64,000 nucleotides of DNA from Pseudomonadota bacterium (GTDB lineage Bacteria > Pseudomonadota > Alphaproteobacteria > Rhodospirillales > Magnetospirillaceae): contig JAJZUL010000011.1 of NCBI GenBank assembly GCA_021848545.1, positions 23,073 through 87,072 on the forward strand, written 5' to 3'. Of this stretch, positions 45,496 through 54,939 are shown piece after piece. Below the pieces are notes generated by a model. The model ran no database searches. It saw only the letters and a program-made list of their open reading frames with translations, and was not told the origin of the DNA. The translations under genes and the position numbers were made by a program. How positions within the stretch are numbered: the first letter of the stretch is position 1; the number at the start of each line of letters is the position of its first letter.

Positions 45496-46425
45496 TCACG
45501 ACGCCTGGCGGCGGGTGACGGTTCGGACCATCATGATCGTGGTCTGTTGAAGCTGTTCCAGCTTCGTCGCCGAAATGGACGCCGGCGCCGCTTCCAATTG
45601 GCGGGCCTGATCCAGCAATTGTCCCACGATACCGGCATGGGATTCGGACGGACCGCCGGCGATCCGCGCCAGGATGTCCTCGGCCACCGGCGGCAGGTTC
45701 TGAACATGGGGGAGCAAATCGCCCTCGGCCATGCCGTCGCGCACCCCCGCGACGATAGTGTTCACCAGCCAGGCCGCCTGGGCCGCCATGCGTTCCACCT
45801 TCATATCGTTCAGACGAACGGCGGCGGCGCGGATGTCGGCGTCCAGCCGGGTGGTGTCGGCGCCGTTCGTCAGCCGGGCGGCCAGCGGATTGGGCGGTTC
45901 CATGGTCGGCGCCGAATGGGGGCCGGGCCGGGCCTGGCCGCGCCGGTCGGGGCCGATGTAATCATGGGTGGCGATAAAGGGTTTGCGGGCGCGGCTCAGT
46001 TTGTCGATGCGCGCCAGCAGGGCGGCGGGCGCCACCGGCATCAGCATCAGATCGTCGGCGCCGCAATCGATGGCCAGCTTCACCGCTTCGGGGTCGGCGG
46101 TGGCCAGCAGCAACAGCACCACCACGAAGGGATTGCCGCCCAGCCGCTGGTTGCGGATTTCGCGAACCAGATAGCCCGTATCGTTATGGTCGATCTCGGC
46201 GGCGGTGATCAGCAGGTCGGGCGGTTCGGTCTGCAACAGATCGTGCAGCGCGACGAAATTCCCGGTGTCGCCGATGGCCCGGTAGCCATGGGAATGCAGC
46301 GCCATGCGCAGGGCCGAGCGCACGGCCACGTTGGGAACCCCAAGCAAAATGCGGGTATGAGCGAAGGAGGGCGGCACCGGAACCTGTGCATAAAAAGAGA
46401 GGCGGGGCCGAGCCAGTATAACCAT
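45496..46425 (-). CDS. Pseudo-receiver domain protein
   Basis: About 309 residues from an ATG at 46425; a TTG further upstream is possible. Residues ~12-135 have a receiver-like fold ([28 protein letters not shown]), but the phospho-acceptor position in '[11 protein letters not shown]' has no Asp and the usual Lys-Pro is replaced (LMLMPV). The C-terminal half (~170-309) is helical and not recognised. It is likely a phosphorylation-independent regulator or scaffold. It lies divergent from pyrB. Confidence 0.55.
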   Translation of the reverse strand: MVILARPRLSFYAQVPVPPSFAHTRILLGVPNVAVRSALRMALHSHGYRAIGDTGNFVALHDLLQTEPPDLLITAAEIDHNDTGYLVREIRNQRLGGNPFVVVLLLLATADPEAVKLAIDCGADDLMLMPVAPAALLARIDKLSRARKPFIATHDYIGPDRRGQARPGPHSAPTMEPPNPLAARLTNGADTTRLDADIRAAAVRLNDMKVERMAAQAAWLVNTIVAGVRDGMAEGDLLPHVQNLPPVAEDILARIAGGPSESHAGIVGQLLDQARQLEAAPASISATKLEQLQQTTIMMVRTVTRRQAS

Positions 46426-46507
46426 ATACCGCAGTGCGGCCAAAAGCCTTTCCCGCCTGCCGAGTTCGCTTGCGGCGAGGCCGGGCTGGACCTATAGTTC
46501 GCACGCC

Positions 46508-47464
46508 ATGACCGACGCCCGCTTTCCGTTACGCCATCTTCTCGGCATCCAGGAATTGGGGCCTATGGAGATCACCGCCCTGCTCGACCTGGCCGACGGC
46601 TATGTCGAACAGAACCGTTCGGTGGACAAGCGCAAGAATTTGTTGCGCGGGCGCACCGTCATCAATCTGTTCTTCGAGAATTCGACCCGGACGCGGACTT
46701 CGTTCGAACTGGCGGGAAAGCGGCTGGGCGCCGACGTCATCAATATGCAGGCCTCGGCGTCGAGCGTGCAGAAGGGCGAAAGCCTGATCGACACGGCGAT
46801 GACCCTGAACGCCATGCATCTGGACGTGCTGGTGGTGCGCCATCCCGAATCGGGCGCGGTCAAGCTGTTGTCGGAAAAGGTCAATTGCGCCGTCATCAAC
46901 GGCGGCGACGGCAGCCATGAACACCCCACCCAGGCCCTGCTGGACGCGCTGACCATCCGCCGGCGCAAGGGCGGGCTGTCGGGATTGACGGTGGCCATCT
47001 GCGGCGACGTCCTGCACTCGCGCGTGGCACGCTCCAACATTCATCTGCTCAACACCATGGGGGCGCGGGTGCGGCTGATCGGCCCCCGCACCCTGATGCC
47101 GGCCGAGGTCGGGCGGATGGGGGTCGAGGTCTATCACGACATGCGCGCCGGCCTGGAAGACGTGGACGTGGTCATGATGCTGCGCATCCAGAACGAGCGC
47201 ATGCGCGGCACCTTCCTGCCGTCGATCCGGGAATATTTCCATTTCTTCGGCCTGGATTACGAGAAGCTGGCCCTGGCCAAGCCCGACGCGGTGATCATGC
47301 ATCCGGGGCCGATGAACCGGGGGGTCGAAATCGATTCCGACGTGGCCGACGATGTCGAGCGGTCGCTGATCCGCGAGCAGGTGGAAATGGGGGTGGCGGT
47401 GCGCATGGCTTGCCTGGACCTGTTGACCCGGGGCCTGCCCGACACCAGCCCGACCGGCGCTTGA
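46508..47464 (+). CDS. pyrB: Aspartate carbamoyltransferase catalytic subunit
   Basis: Second step of pyrimidine synthesis: carbamoyl phosphate plus aspartate to carbamoyl aspartate. 318 residues with the carbamoyl-phosphate site [20 protein letters not shown] (~55-75), [11 protein letters not shown] (~140) and [12 protein letters not shown] (~263-274). Length and motifs are normal. It is the first gene of a pyrB-pyrC'-plsY operon and is separated by 13 bp from pyrC'. In organisms with a PyrC' protein, PyrB often needs that partner for assembly. Confidence 0.95.
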   Translation: MTDARFPLRHLLGIQELGPMEITALLDLADGYVEQNRSVDKRKNLLRGRTVINLFFENSTRTRTSFELAGKRLGADVINMQASASSVQKGESLIDTAMTLNAMHLDVLVVRHPESGAVKLLSEKVNCAVINGGDGSHEHPTQALLDALTIRRRKGGLSGLTVAICGDVLHSRVARSNIHLLNTMGARVRLIGPRTLMPAEVGRMGVEVYHDMRAGLEDVDVVMMLRIQNERMRGTFLPSIREYFHFFGLDYEKLALAKPDAVIMHPGPMNRGVEIDSDVADDVERSLIREQVEMGVAVRMACLDLLTRGLPDTSPTGA

Positions 47465-47477
47465 GGGAGGAGCGGAG

Positions 47478-48788
47478 ATGACGGGGCGTGTCGCGTCTGG
47501 TCTGGTCGCCTATGTCAATGCCCGCCTGATCGATCCGGCCAGCGATCTCGACGCGCCGGGCGCGTTGCTGACCAACGGGGAAACCATCGCCGATTTCGGT
47601 CCGGGCCTGTTCCGGGGCGGCGTGCCGTCGGGCATCGAGGTGGTCGATTGCCACGGCCTGTATCTGGCGCCGGGTCTGGTGGACATGCGCGTGCAACTGC
47701 GCGAGCCGGGCGAGGAGCACAAGGAAACCCTGCGCTCGGCTGGCGAATCGGCGGTGGCCGGGGGGGTGACCTCGATGGTCTGCCTGCCCAACACCGATCC
47801 GGTGATCGACGACGTGGCGACGGTGGAATTCGTCGCCCGGCGCGCCCGCAAGATCGGTCTGGCCAAGGTCTATCCCTACGCCGCCGCCACCAAGGGGCTG
47901 GACGGCAAGGAATTGTCCGAAATGGGCATGCTGGGCGAGGCCGGCGCCCTGGCCTTCACCGACGGCACCAAGCCCATCCGCAACGCCCAGGTGATGCGCC
48001 GGGCGCTGGCCTATGCCGACACCTTCGGCGCGATGATCGTGCAGCATCCCGAGGAACCGGCCCTGGCCGAGGGCGGGGTGATGAACGAGGGCGAACTGGC
48101 CACCCGCATGGGGCTGGCCGGTATTCCGGCGGCGGCCGAGGCCATCATCCTGGAACGGGACATGCGGCTGTTGGAACTGGCGGGCGGGCGCTACCACGCC
48201 GCCCATCTGTCCACCGCCGAAGGGGTGGAGATCATCCGCAAGGCCAAGGCGCGGGGATTGGCGGTGACCTGCGATACGGCGCCGCCCTATTTCGCCTTGA
48301 ACGAACTGGCGGTCGGCGATTACCGCACCTTTTCCAAGCTGTCGCCGCCCCTGCGGTCCGAGGAGGACCGGCAGGCGATCATCGCCGGCCTGAAGGACGG
48401 CACCATCGACGCCGTCGCTTCGGACCATGCCCCCCAGGATCAGGATTCCAAGCGCCAGCCCTTCGCCCTGGCCGAATTCGGCGGGGTCGGGTTGGAGACC
48501 CTGCTGGCGGTGACCCTGGAACTGGTCCATAACGGCCATATGGACTTGGCCGACGCCCTGGCGCTGATCACCGTCGCGCCGGCCGACATTCTGGGCCTGC
48601 CCGCCGGCCACCTCAAGGTCGGCCATGCCGCCGATCTGATCCTGTTCGATCCGGCGCGCGGCTGGAAGGTCGATCCCGAAAGCTTCAAGTCCAAATCCAA
48701 GAACTCGCCCTTCGACGGGCGGCCGGTGCAGGGGATGGTTCTGCGCACCGTGGTGGACGGTCGCACGGTTTTCTGTCGCGATGGCTGA
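47478..48788 (+). CDS. pyrC: Dihydroorotase-like protein PyrC' (metal ligands missing)
   Basis: 436 residues of the class I dihydroorotase family. The metal-binding His-X-His of active enzymes is replaced by Arg-X-Gln in 'DMRVQLREPG' (codons 47688-47690 and 47694-47696), and the later His pair is replaced in 'TCDTAPPYFALNE'. 'ASDHAPQ' and 'AAHLST' remain. This matches the non-catalytic pseudo-dihydroorotases (PyrC') that form a structural complex with PyrB, so an active dihydroorotase should exist elsewhere. A strong ribosome site (GGAGGAGCGGAG) precedes the ATG. It overlaps plsY by 8 bp. Confidence 0.85.
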   Translation: MTGRVASGLVAYVNARLIDPASDLDAPGALLTNGETIADFGPGLFRGGVPSGIEVVDCHGLYLAPGLVDMRVQLREPGEEHKETLRSAGESAVAGGVTSMVCLPNTDPVIDDVATVEFVARRARKIGLAKVYPYAAATKGLDGKELSEMGMLGEAGALAFTDGTKPIRNAQVMRRALAYADTFGAMIVQHPEEPALAEGGVMNEGELATRMGLAGIPAAAEAIILERDMRLLELAGGRYHAAHLSTAEGVEIIRKAKARGLAVTCDTAPPYFALNELAVGDYRTFSKLSPPLRSEEDRQAIIAGLKDGTIDAVASDHAPQDQDSKRQPFALAEFGGVGLETLLAVTLELVHNGHMDLADALALITVAPADILGLPAGHLKVGHAADLILFDPARGWKVDPESFKSKSKNSPFDGRPVQGMVLRTVVDGRTVFCRDG

Positions 48789-49383
48789 TCCCGTTGTTCT
48801 GGCGGCGGCCGCGATCGGCGGCTATCTGTTGGGGTCGGTGCCGTTCGGCCTGATTCTGACCCGGATCGCCGGAGCCGGCGACATCCGCTCCATCGGCTCG
48901 GGCAATATCGGCGCCACCAACGTGCTGCGTACCGGCCGCAAGGGGCTGGCCCTGGCCACCCTGCTGCTGGACGGCGGCAAGGGCGCGCTGGCGGTGGTGA
49001 TCGCCCTGTCGGTGCTGGGACCGCGCGCGGCGGCGGTGGCCGGGGTGGCGGCGGTCCTTGGCCACAATTTCCCGATCTGGCTGAAGTTCCGCGGCGGCAA
49101 GGGGGTGGCGACCACGCTGGGCACCTTGCTGGCTTTGGTCTGGCCGGTGGGGGTGGCGGCCTGCGCCACCTGGCTGGCGACCGCGGTGATCTTCCGGATT
49201 TCGTCGCTTTCGGCCCTGATCGCCCTGATCCTGTCGCCGGCCTATGCGGTGTTTCTGACCCGTGGCGCCGACCCCGACGCGGTGGTGGCGGTGACGGCCC
49301 TGGCGGTGTTGGGCGTCCTGCGCCATCGCGCCAACATCGCCCGCCTGCTCAAGGGCGAGGAACCCCGGATCGGCAGGAAGTAG
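48781..49383 (+). CDS. plsY: Acyl-phosphate:glycerol-3-phosphate acyltransferase PlsY
   Basis: First acylation step of phospholipid synthesis, in the inner membrane. 200 residues with five to six hydrophobic segments and the family motifs GSVPFGLILTRIAG..DIRSIGSGNIGATNVLR (split over ~17-48) and KFRGGKGVATTLGTLLAL (~100-118). Length is typical. The start overlaps the pyrC' stop by 8 bp, so lipid and pyrimidine genes share a transcript, an arrangement seen in other alphaproteobacteria. Confidence 0.93.
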   Translation: MADPVVLAAAAIGGYLLGSVPFGLILTRIAGAGDIRSIGSGNIGATNVLRTGRKGLALATLLLDGGKGALAVVIALSVLGPRAAAVAGVAAVLGHNFPIWLKFRGGKGVATTLGTLLALVWPVGVAACATWLATAVIFRISSLSALIALILSPAYAVFLTRGADPDAVVAVTALAVLGVLRHRANIARLLKGEEPRIGRK

Positions 49384-49389
49384 CGGCGT

Positions 49390-50976
49390 TCAGCCTAAAC
49401 TTTCGCCGGCCGCGGCCTTGTCCAGCAGGGTGACGGTCTCCGTGATCCCGTACAGCTTGATGAAGCTGCCCAGGCGCGGCCCCTGATCCTGGCCCAACAG
49501 CACCTCGTAACAGGCCTTGAACCAGCTTTTGAGATCGGCGAAATCCGGGCGCTTGCCGGTTTCGTAGACCAGGGTCTGAATGGAATCGGCATCGGCGTCG
49601 GCGGGCAGGGCCTTCAGCCCGGCGGCCAGATCGGCGAAGGCGGCGGCTTCCGCCGCGCTGGCCTTGCGGTAGGTCTTCTTCGGTTTGACGAAATCGCGAT
49701 AGTAGGCGATGGCGGTTTCCACCAGCCGGTCGAGGATCGGCGCGGTTTCCGGCGTCGCATCGGCGGCGTAGCGGCGGATGAAGCCCCACAGCACCGATTT
49801 GTCCTCGGAATTGCAGACGCTGGCCAGGTTCAGCAGCATGGAATAGGTGATGTGGCTGTCCTCGCGCGGCGGATTGCCGGCATGGATGTGCCAGACCGGA
49901 TTGTTGAGGCGCGCGGCCCCGTCCTCGGCCGGGAATTTGCCGAGAAAGGTCAGATAGTCGTCCACCGCCCGGGGAATGACGTCGAAATACAGACGCTTGG
50001 CCGCCTTCGGCTTCTGATACATGAACAGGGCCAGGGATTCGTTCGGCCCATAGGTCAGCCATTCCTCCACCGACAGGCCGTTGCCCTTGGATTTGGAGAT
50101 CTTCTGGCCGTCCTGGTCCAGGAACAGTTCATAGGTCAGATTCATCGGTGGATTGGCGCCGAGGATGCGGCAGATCTTGGACGACAGCTCCACCGAGGGG
50201 ATCAGGTCCTTGCCGCTCATCTCGTAATCGACCCCCAGCGCCGACCAGCGCATGGCCCAGTCGGCCTTCCACTGCATCTTGCAGCGCCCGCCGGTGACCG
50301 GGGTTTCGACCAGCGAACCGTCCTCGTCGCGATAGGTGATGGTGCCGGCGCTCACGTCGTGGCCGACCACGGGGACCTGCAACACCTTGCCCGTTTTCGG
50401 GCAGACCGGCAGGAAGGGGGAATAGGTCTGACGCCGTTCCTCGCCCAGGGTCGGCAGGACGACGTTGATCACCTTGTCGTAATGGGCCAGCACGTTGAGC
50501 AGGGCGGTATCGAACCGGCCCGATCCGTACCAGTCGGTGGCCGACTGGAATTCGTAGTCGAAACCGAAGGAATCGAGAAAGGCGCGCAGCCGGGCGTTGT
50601 TGTGGGCGCCGAAACTGTCATGGGTGCCGAACGGGTCGGGGATGGCGGTCAGCGGCTTGCCCAGATGTTCGCGCACCATCTCCGGGTTGGGGATGTTGTC
50701 GGGGACCTTGCGCAGCCCGTCCATGTCGTCGGAAAAGGCGAATAGCCGGGTGGGAATGTCGGGCGCCAGCAGGGCGAAGGCCCGCCGCACCATGGTGGTG
50801 CGCACCACCTCGCCGAAGGTGCCGATATGGGGCAGGCCCGACGGTCCATAGCCGGTTTCGAACAGCACATAGCCTTTGTCCGGCGTTTTGCCCTTCAGCC
50901 GCTCGTCCAGCAGACGGCGGGCCTCCTGAAACGGCCAGGCGGTGGCGGACAATGCGGCGGTGCGGAGGTCGGACAT
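49390..50976 (-). CDS. lysK: Class I lysyl-tRNA synthetase
   Basis: Charges tRNA-Lys. 528 residues of the class I Rossmann-fold type (archaeal-type LysRS1), with the HIGH-like motif in [13 protein letters not shown] (~45-57) and the KMSKS-like motif in KISKSKGNG (~290). This form is found in archaea and a subset of bacteria, including many alphaproteobacteria, in place of the class II enzyme. The gene is convergent with plsY and stands alone. Confidence 0.93.
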   Translation of the reverse strand: MSDLRTAALSATAWPFQEARRLLDERLKGKTPDKGYVLFETGYGPSGLPHIGTFGEVVRTTMVRRAFALLAPDIPTRLFAFSDDMDGLRKVPDNIPNPEMVREHLGKPLTAIPDPFGTHDSFGAHNNARLRAFLDSFGFDYEFQSATDWYGSGRFDTALLNVLAHYDKVINVVLPTLGEERRQTYSPFLPVCPKTGKVLQVPVVGHDVSAGTITYRDEDGSLVETPVTGGRCKMQWKADWAMRWSALGVDYEMSGKDLIPSVELSSKICRILGANPPMNLTYELFLDQDGQKISKSKGNGLSVEEWLTYGPNESLALFMYQKPKAAKRLYFDVIPRAVDDYLTFLGKFPAEDGAARLNNPVWHIHAGNPPREDSHITYSMLLNLASVCNSEDKSVLWGFIRRYAADATPETAPILDRLVETAIAYYRDFVKPKKTYRKASAAEAAAFADLAAGLKALPADADADSIQTLVYETGKRPDFADLKSWFKACYEVLLGQDQGPRLGSFIKLYGITETVTLLDKAAAGESLG

Positions 50977-51184
50977 GGGACAAACGGTTCGTTCGAGGGA
51001 AAGAGCGGAACACTAGGCCCGGCGGCGGGGGGCGTCAATGGTGGGACGGCGAGGCGTTTGTGGCCGATGGTGGTGGGGCGGTGGGGAGTCGGGTTACGGG
51101 ATTGTGCCACTCCCGCCCATCCCCAAATCGATGCCTTGAACGCGTCCCGCACCTGTCGGAACCGCGACGGATGACATTCGCCAA

Positions 51185-51202
51185 ATATCATCAAACCGTC
51201 AT
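51185..51202 (+). promoter_or_regulatory. Candidate PHO box
   Basis: ATATCAT-CAAA-CCGTCAT, two 7-bp half-sites spaced by 4 bp, matching the PhoB consensus CTGTCAT at 5 of 7 and 6 of 7 positions. It lies 34 bp before the start of a phospholipase C-like gene, a typical phosphate-starvation target. Confidence 0.45.
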
Positions 51203-51236
51203 CGCCCTCCGGTAGCGCCCCGCTTCCGTCCGTGTC

Positions 51237-52787
51237 ATGGATCGCGCCATGATCCAGCCCACCCGACGCGACTTTCTCAAAACCATGGCGGCCGGCGGCG
51301 CCGCCGGCCTGTCCCTGGGGGCCGGTGCCCTGGCCACGCCCGCCCGGTTCGATCTTGCCGGCCTGCGCCGCCATATCGACCATATCGTGGTGATCTTCCA
51401 GGAGAACCGCAGCTTCGATCACTATTTCGGCACCTACCGCAATCCCCGCGGCGGCGCCGGGGTGGACAATCTGCTGGGGGCCGACGGGCGGGTGGATGAC
51501 CGGTTCAGCGGCCTGCAGAAGAATCCCGCCGGCATCCCCTACGGGGCGCTGCCGGTGCCCGACGATATTCCCGGCTTTTACGGCACCGTTCTCGCCAACC
51601 GGCCCTTCGCCCTGGCGCCCCATATTCCCGCCGACCGCAACGTCCCCTGGGACCCGTCCCACCATTTCTATCGCATGTACGCCCAGGTCGATGGCGGGCG
51701 CATGGACCGGTTCGTGGCTCTGGCCATCGCGCGGCACGCCCATCTGGAGGACGGCGACGTCGGCACCACCCGTCTCGCCTTCGCCCAGTCCAAACCCTCG
51801 GGCGCGGTGATGGGCTTCTACGGGCGCGACGACATTCCGCTTTATCACCACCTCGCCGACGAATACGTGCTGTTCGACCATTTCTTTCAGGCGATGTCGG
51901 GCGGGTCGGTGGGCAACGCGCTCTATCTGGCGGCGGCCCGCTCGGCGGTGTGGCGTCAGGCCCCGGCCCGGCTGATGGGACGCCCGACCCCGCCGTTGTT
52001 CGATCTGCCCTACGACCGGCACGGCATCCTGATCAACGACATGCCGCCCCTGAACGGCCCGACCGAGGCCAAGTTCGCCAAGCTCAAACTGGCGCCGCCC
52101 CCCGACCAGCAGACCTATCCCTCCATCGGCGACCGCCTCGACGCGGCGGGCCTGTCCTGGGCCTGGTACAACGAGAACTGGAACCGGGTGAAGCCGTGGG
52201 CGTTGAAGACCGCCTTCGGCCCCGGTGACGGCTCGGCGGTAATCGATACCCCCGACCTTTATGTCCCCCACCACAATCCGTTCCAATATTACCCGACCTG
52301 GCCGGCCTTCGTCCGGGGCGGGCATATGCGCGACGCCGAGGATTTCCACGAGGACGCCAAGGCTGGTCGGCTGCCCCATGTCAGCTTCATCAAGGCGTCG
52401 GGCATTCACGACGAACATCCGTCCGATTCGGCGCCGGCCTGGGGCGAGGCCTGGGTTCTGGGGCTGTTGAAGGCCCTGGGCGAATCCCCCGCCTGGAGCC
52501 GCACCGCGGTCATCGTCACCTATGACGAGGGCGGCGGCTTCTGGGACCATGTGGCGCCGCCGCGTCCCGACGCCTATGGCTGCGGCACCCGCATTCCGGC
52601 GCTGCTGATCAGCCCCTATGCCCGGCGCGGCCATGTCGATCACCGGGTTGCCGACACCACCTCGATCCTGGCCTTGATCGAGGCGCGGTTCGGCCTGCAC
52701 CCGTTGCATCGCCGCGACGCCGCCGCCTATCCCCTGCTGGGCGGGCTCGATTTCTCGCAAAGGCCGAGGGCGCCCGCCTTCGGGTAG
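51237..52787 (+). CDS. Tat-exported phospholipase C/phosphoesterase-family protein
   Basis: 516 residues. A twin-arginine signal peptide (TRRDFLKTMAAGGAAG) shows export in the folded state. The phosphoesterase domain (PF04185 type) opens with HIVVIFQENRSFDHYFGTY, where the Glu-Asn and Asp bind the metal, and continues with 'PHVSFIKASGIHDEHP' and 'VIVTYDEGGGFWDHV'. Members include non-haemolytic phospholipase C and acid phosphatase AcpA. With a PHO-box-like site upstream, scavenging of phosphate from phospholipids or phosphoesters is likely. An ATG at 51249 is an alternative start. Its 3' end overlaps the convergent MFS gene by 61 bp. Confidence 0.83.
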   Translation: MDRAMIQPTRRDFLKTMAAGGAAGLSLGAGALATPARFDLAGLRRHIDHIVVIFQENRSFDHYFGTYRNPRGGAGVDNLLGADGRVDDRFSGLQKNPAGIPYGALPVPDDIPGFYGTVLANRPFALAPHIPADRNVPWDPSHHFYRMYAQVDGGRMDRFVALAIARHAHLEDGDVGTTRLAFAQSKPSGAVMGFYGRDDIPLYHHLADEYVLFDHFFQAMSGGSVGNALYLAAARSAVWRQAPARLMGRPTPPLFDLPYDRHGILINDMPPLNGPTEAKFAKLKLAPPPDQQTYPSIGDRLDAAGLSWAWYNENWNRVKPWALKTAFGPGDGSAVIDTPDLYVPHHNPFQYYPTWPAFVRGGHMRDAEDFHEDAKAGRLPHVSFIKASGIHDEHPSDSAPAWGEAWVLGLLKALGESPAWSRTAVIVTYDEGGGFWDHVAPPRPDAYGCGTRIPALLISPYARRGHVDHRVADTTSILALIEARFGLHPLHRRDAAAYPLLGGLDFSQRPRAPAFG

Positions 52788-54121
52788 CCCAGTTTCCAGT
52801 TGGCGATGGCCGCCAGTCCTTGCAGGCCGCCCCCCAGAAAGGTGGCGGCCAGGATGCCATGATCGCCGCCGCCGGCCAGGGCATAGACGGTGCCCATGGC
52901 GGCGACGCCGGTGGCCGCGCCGGTCATGCGGGCGACGTTGATCAGGGCGCTCGCGGTGCCGGATCGGGCGGCCGGAACCGCGCCCACCGCCTCGCCCATC
53001 AAAGCGCCGGTGGCCAATCCCATGCCGATCCCGGTCAGGATCAGGCCGACCTCCGTTTCGATCAGGGCGGCGCCGATGGTCCCGCCGACGATGATCAGGC
53101 CGGTGCCGATCAGGGCGACGCCGCCGGCGGTCAGCCGCCGCAATCCCCAGCGCGCCGCCAGATGGCCCGACGCGGACGAAACCACGGCGAAGATCACCGC
53201 CATCGGCATCAGCGCCAGACCGGCCTGCACCGGGTCCAGGCGATTGCTTTGCAACCAGGCCATCGGTAGCAGAAAGATGGTGCCGTACATCCCGAAGGTC
53301 ATTCCGGCGGCGCCGATGACGGCGCCGACGAAGGGCCGAAGGCGCAGCATGTCCAACGGCACCAGGGCGCCGGCGCCGGCCCTGCTCTCGACCCGGATGA
53401 ACCCGACCAAAGCGAGGATGGCGACAAGCAGCGCGGCGGCGGCCAGCCCGACATGGCTGCGGATGGCGATGGCGGCGGCAACCATGCCGCCCAGGATGAG
53501 GATTCCCAAAAGCTGGGCGGGGGCGTCGAAGGCGCGGTCGTCGGGGTCGGCGGACAGGGGGAGCGCCATCGGCGCCAGCGCCACCGCCGCCAGCGCCGCC
53601 GGAATCGCCACCACGAAGATGCCGCGCCATCCGAAATGTTCGATCATCAGTCCGCCGGCGATGGGGCCGATGGCGAAGGCGACGCCGTTGCCGGCGGCCC
53701 ACAGACCCAGCGCCTTGGCGCGAGGGACGGGATCTGGCCAGGCGACGCGGATCAAAGCCAGGGCGGCCGGCACCAGCAGGGCGGCGCCGGTTCCCGCCAG
53801 CACCCGCGAGGCGATCAGCACCGCGATGTCGGGGGCCAGCGCCCCCGCCAGCGACGCCAGCACCAGCAGGGCGGCGCCGGCCATGAACAGGCGGCGCCGT
53901 CCGTACAGATCGGCGAGATGCCCCCCGGTCAGCAACAGCGCCGCATAGGGCAGGGTATAGCCGTCGATCACCCATTGCAGCGCGCCGAACCCGGCATGCA
54001 GGCCGATGCCGATGGGGCGCAGGCCGAGATTGGCGACCGAGGTGTCCAATTGGGTGGCCAGCACCGCCAGACACAGAACCGGCAGAGTCAGGCGGGGATG
54101 ACGGATGGTGGAAGCGGGCAT
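52727..54121 (-). CDS. MFS transporter, DHA2-type drug efflux pump
   Basis: 464 residues with about 14 hydrophobic segments. The DHA2/EmrB-type motifs are visible: 'ATQLDTSVANLGL' (motif D1, ~22-34), 'LTGGHLADLYGRRRLFMAG' (motif A, ~64-82) and 'VLAGTGAALLVPAALALI' (~107-125). It probably exports a small toxic compound. It is divergent from an ArsR-type regulator across ~110 bp, suggesting local control. Its last 61 bp lie within the phospholipase gene on the other strand. Confidence 0.83.
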   Translation of the reverse strand: MPASTIRHPRLTLPVLCLAVLATQLDTSVANLGLRPIGIGLHAGFGALQWVIDGYTLPYAALLLTGGHLADLYGRRRLFMAGAALLVLASLAGALAPDIAVLIASRVLAGTGAALLVPAALALIRVAWPDPVPRAKALGLWAAGNGVAFAIGPIAGGLMIEHFGWRGIFVVAIPAALAAVALAPMALPLSADPDDRAFDAPAQLLGILILGGMVAAAIAIRSHVGLAAAALLVAILALVGFIRVESRAGAGALVPLDMLRLRPFVGAVIGAAGMTFGMYGTIFLLPMAWLQSNRLDPVQAGLALMPMAVIFAVVSSASGHLAARWGLRRLTAGGVALIGTGLIIVGGTIGAALIETEVGLILTGIGMGLATGALMGEAVGAVPAARSGTASALINVARMTGAATGVAAMGTVYALAGGGDHGILAATFLGGGLQGLAAIANWKLGYPKAGALGLCEKSSPPSRG

Positions 54122-54231
54122 GAACGGGTCCGATCGCAGGGCGTGACGGCCCGCACCCTAATCCGGGCCGGGACCGCGATGATTCGATGGCGGACGAACC
54201 GTCGCATCCCGTTTCACGCTATGATGGCGCC

Positions 54232-54939
54232 ATGCCCGATCCTTTTTCCTGTCGCGACCCCAATGTCGCCGCCACCGCCGCCCTGATCGCCGATCCGACG
54301 CGGGCGGCGATGCTGGCCGCCCTGCTTGACGGCTGCGCGCTGCCGGCCGGGGAACTGGCCTGGGCCGCCGGCATTACCGCCCAGACCGCCAGCGCCCATT
54401 TGTCCAAGCTCCTCGACGGGGGGCTGCTGGCGGTCGAGCGCCAGGGTCGGCATCGTTATTACCGGCTGGCCGGCCCCCATGTGGCCCAGGCCATCGAATA
54501 TCTGGCGGCGATCGTGCCGGTGCGGCGCCGGCGTCCCAACGCCCAGGCCCGCCGGGTGCGCCACGCCCGCTTCTGTTACGACCACCTGGCCGGGCGGCTG
54601 GGGGTGGCGGTGGCCGAGGCGTTGCAACGTCGCGATCTGATCGTCGCCATGCCCGACAAGCGGTTCGAGGTGACGGCGGCCGGCATCGACTGGTTCGCCG
54701 CTCTGGGCATCGACGCGCGGGGACCGGACGGGGAGGGGCGGCAATGTCTGGATTGGACCGAACGCACCCACCATCTGGCCGGCCCGCTGGGGCGGCGTCT
54801 GGTGACGGTTCTTCTGTCCAGGAACTGGCTGCGCCGGCGGGCCGAAACCCGTCTGATCGAGGTCACGCCGCCGGGCGCGGCGGCGATCAAGGACCTGTTC
54901 GGATTCGATCCCAACGTCCTGGAGCGCGAGGGGGTTTAG
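54232..54939 (+). CDS. ArsR-family transcriptional regulator
   Basis: About 235 residues. The N-terminal winged helix shows 'LIADPTRAAMLAALLDGCALPAGELAWAAGITAQTASAHLSKLLDGGLL' across ~15-65 and the wing 'RQGRHRYYRLAG'. There are no ArsR metal-binding cysteines in helix 3. A C-terminal ~130-residue extension of unknown function could bind a small ligand. An upstream ATG at 54187 is possible. It is divergent from the MFS pump, which it probably controls, and its stop overlaps the next convergent gene by 4 bp. Confidence 0.8.
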   Translation: MPDPFSCRDPNVAATAALIADPTRAAMLAALLDGCALPAGELAWAAGITAQTASAHLSKLLDGGLLAVERQGRHRYYRLAGPHVAQAIEYLAAIVPVRRRRPNAQARRVRHARFCYDHLAGRLGVAVAEALQRRDLIVAMPDKRFEVTAAGIDWFAALGIDARGPDGEGRQCLDWTERTHHLAGPLGRRLVTVLLSRNWLRRRAETRLIEVTPPGAAAIKDLFGFDPNVLEREGV

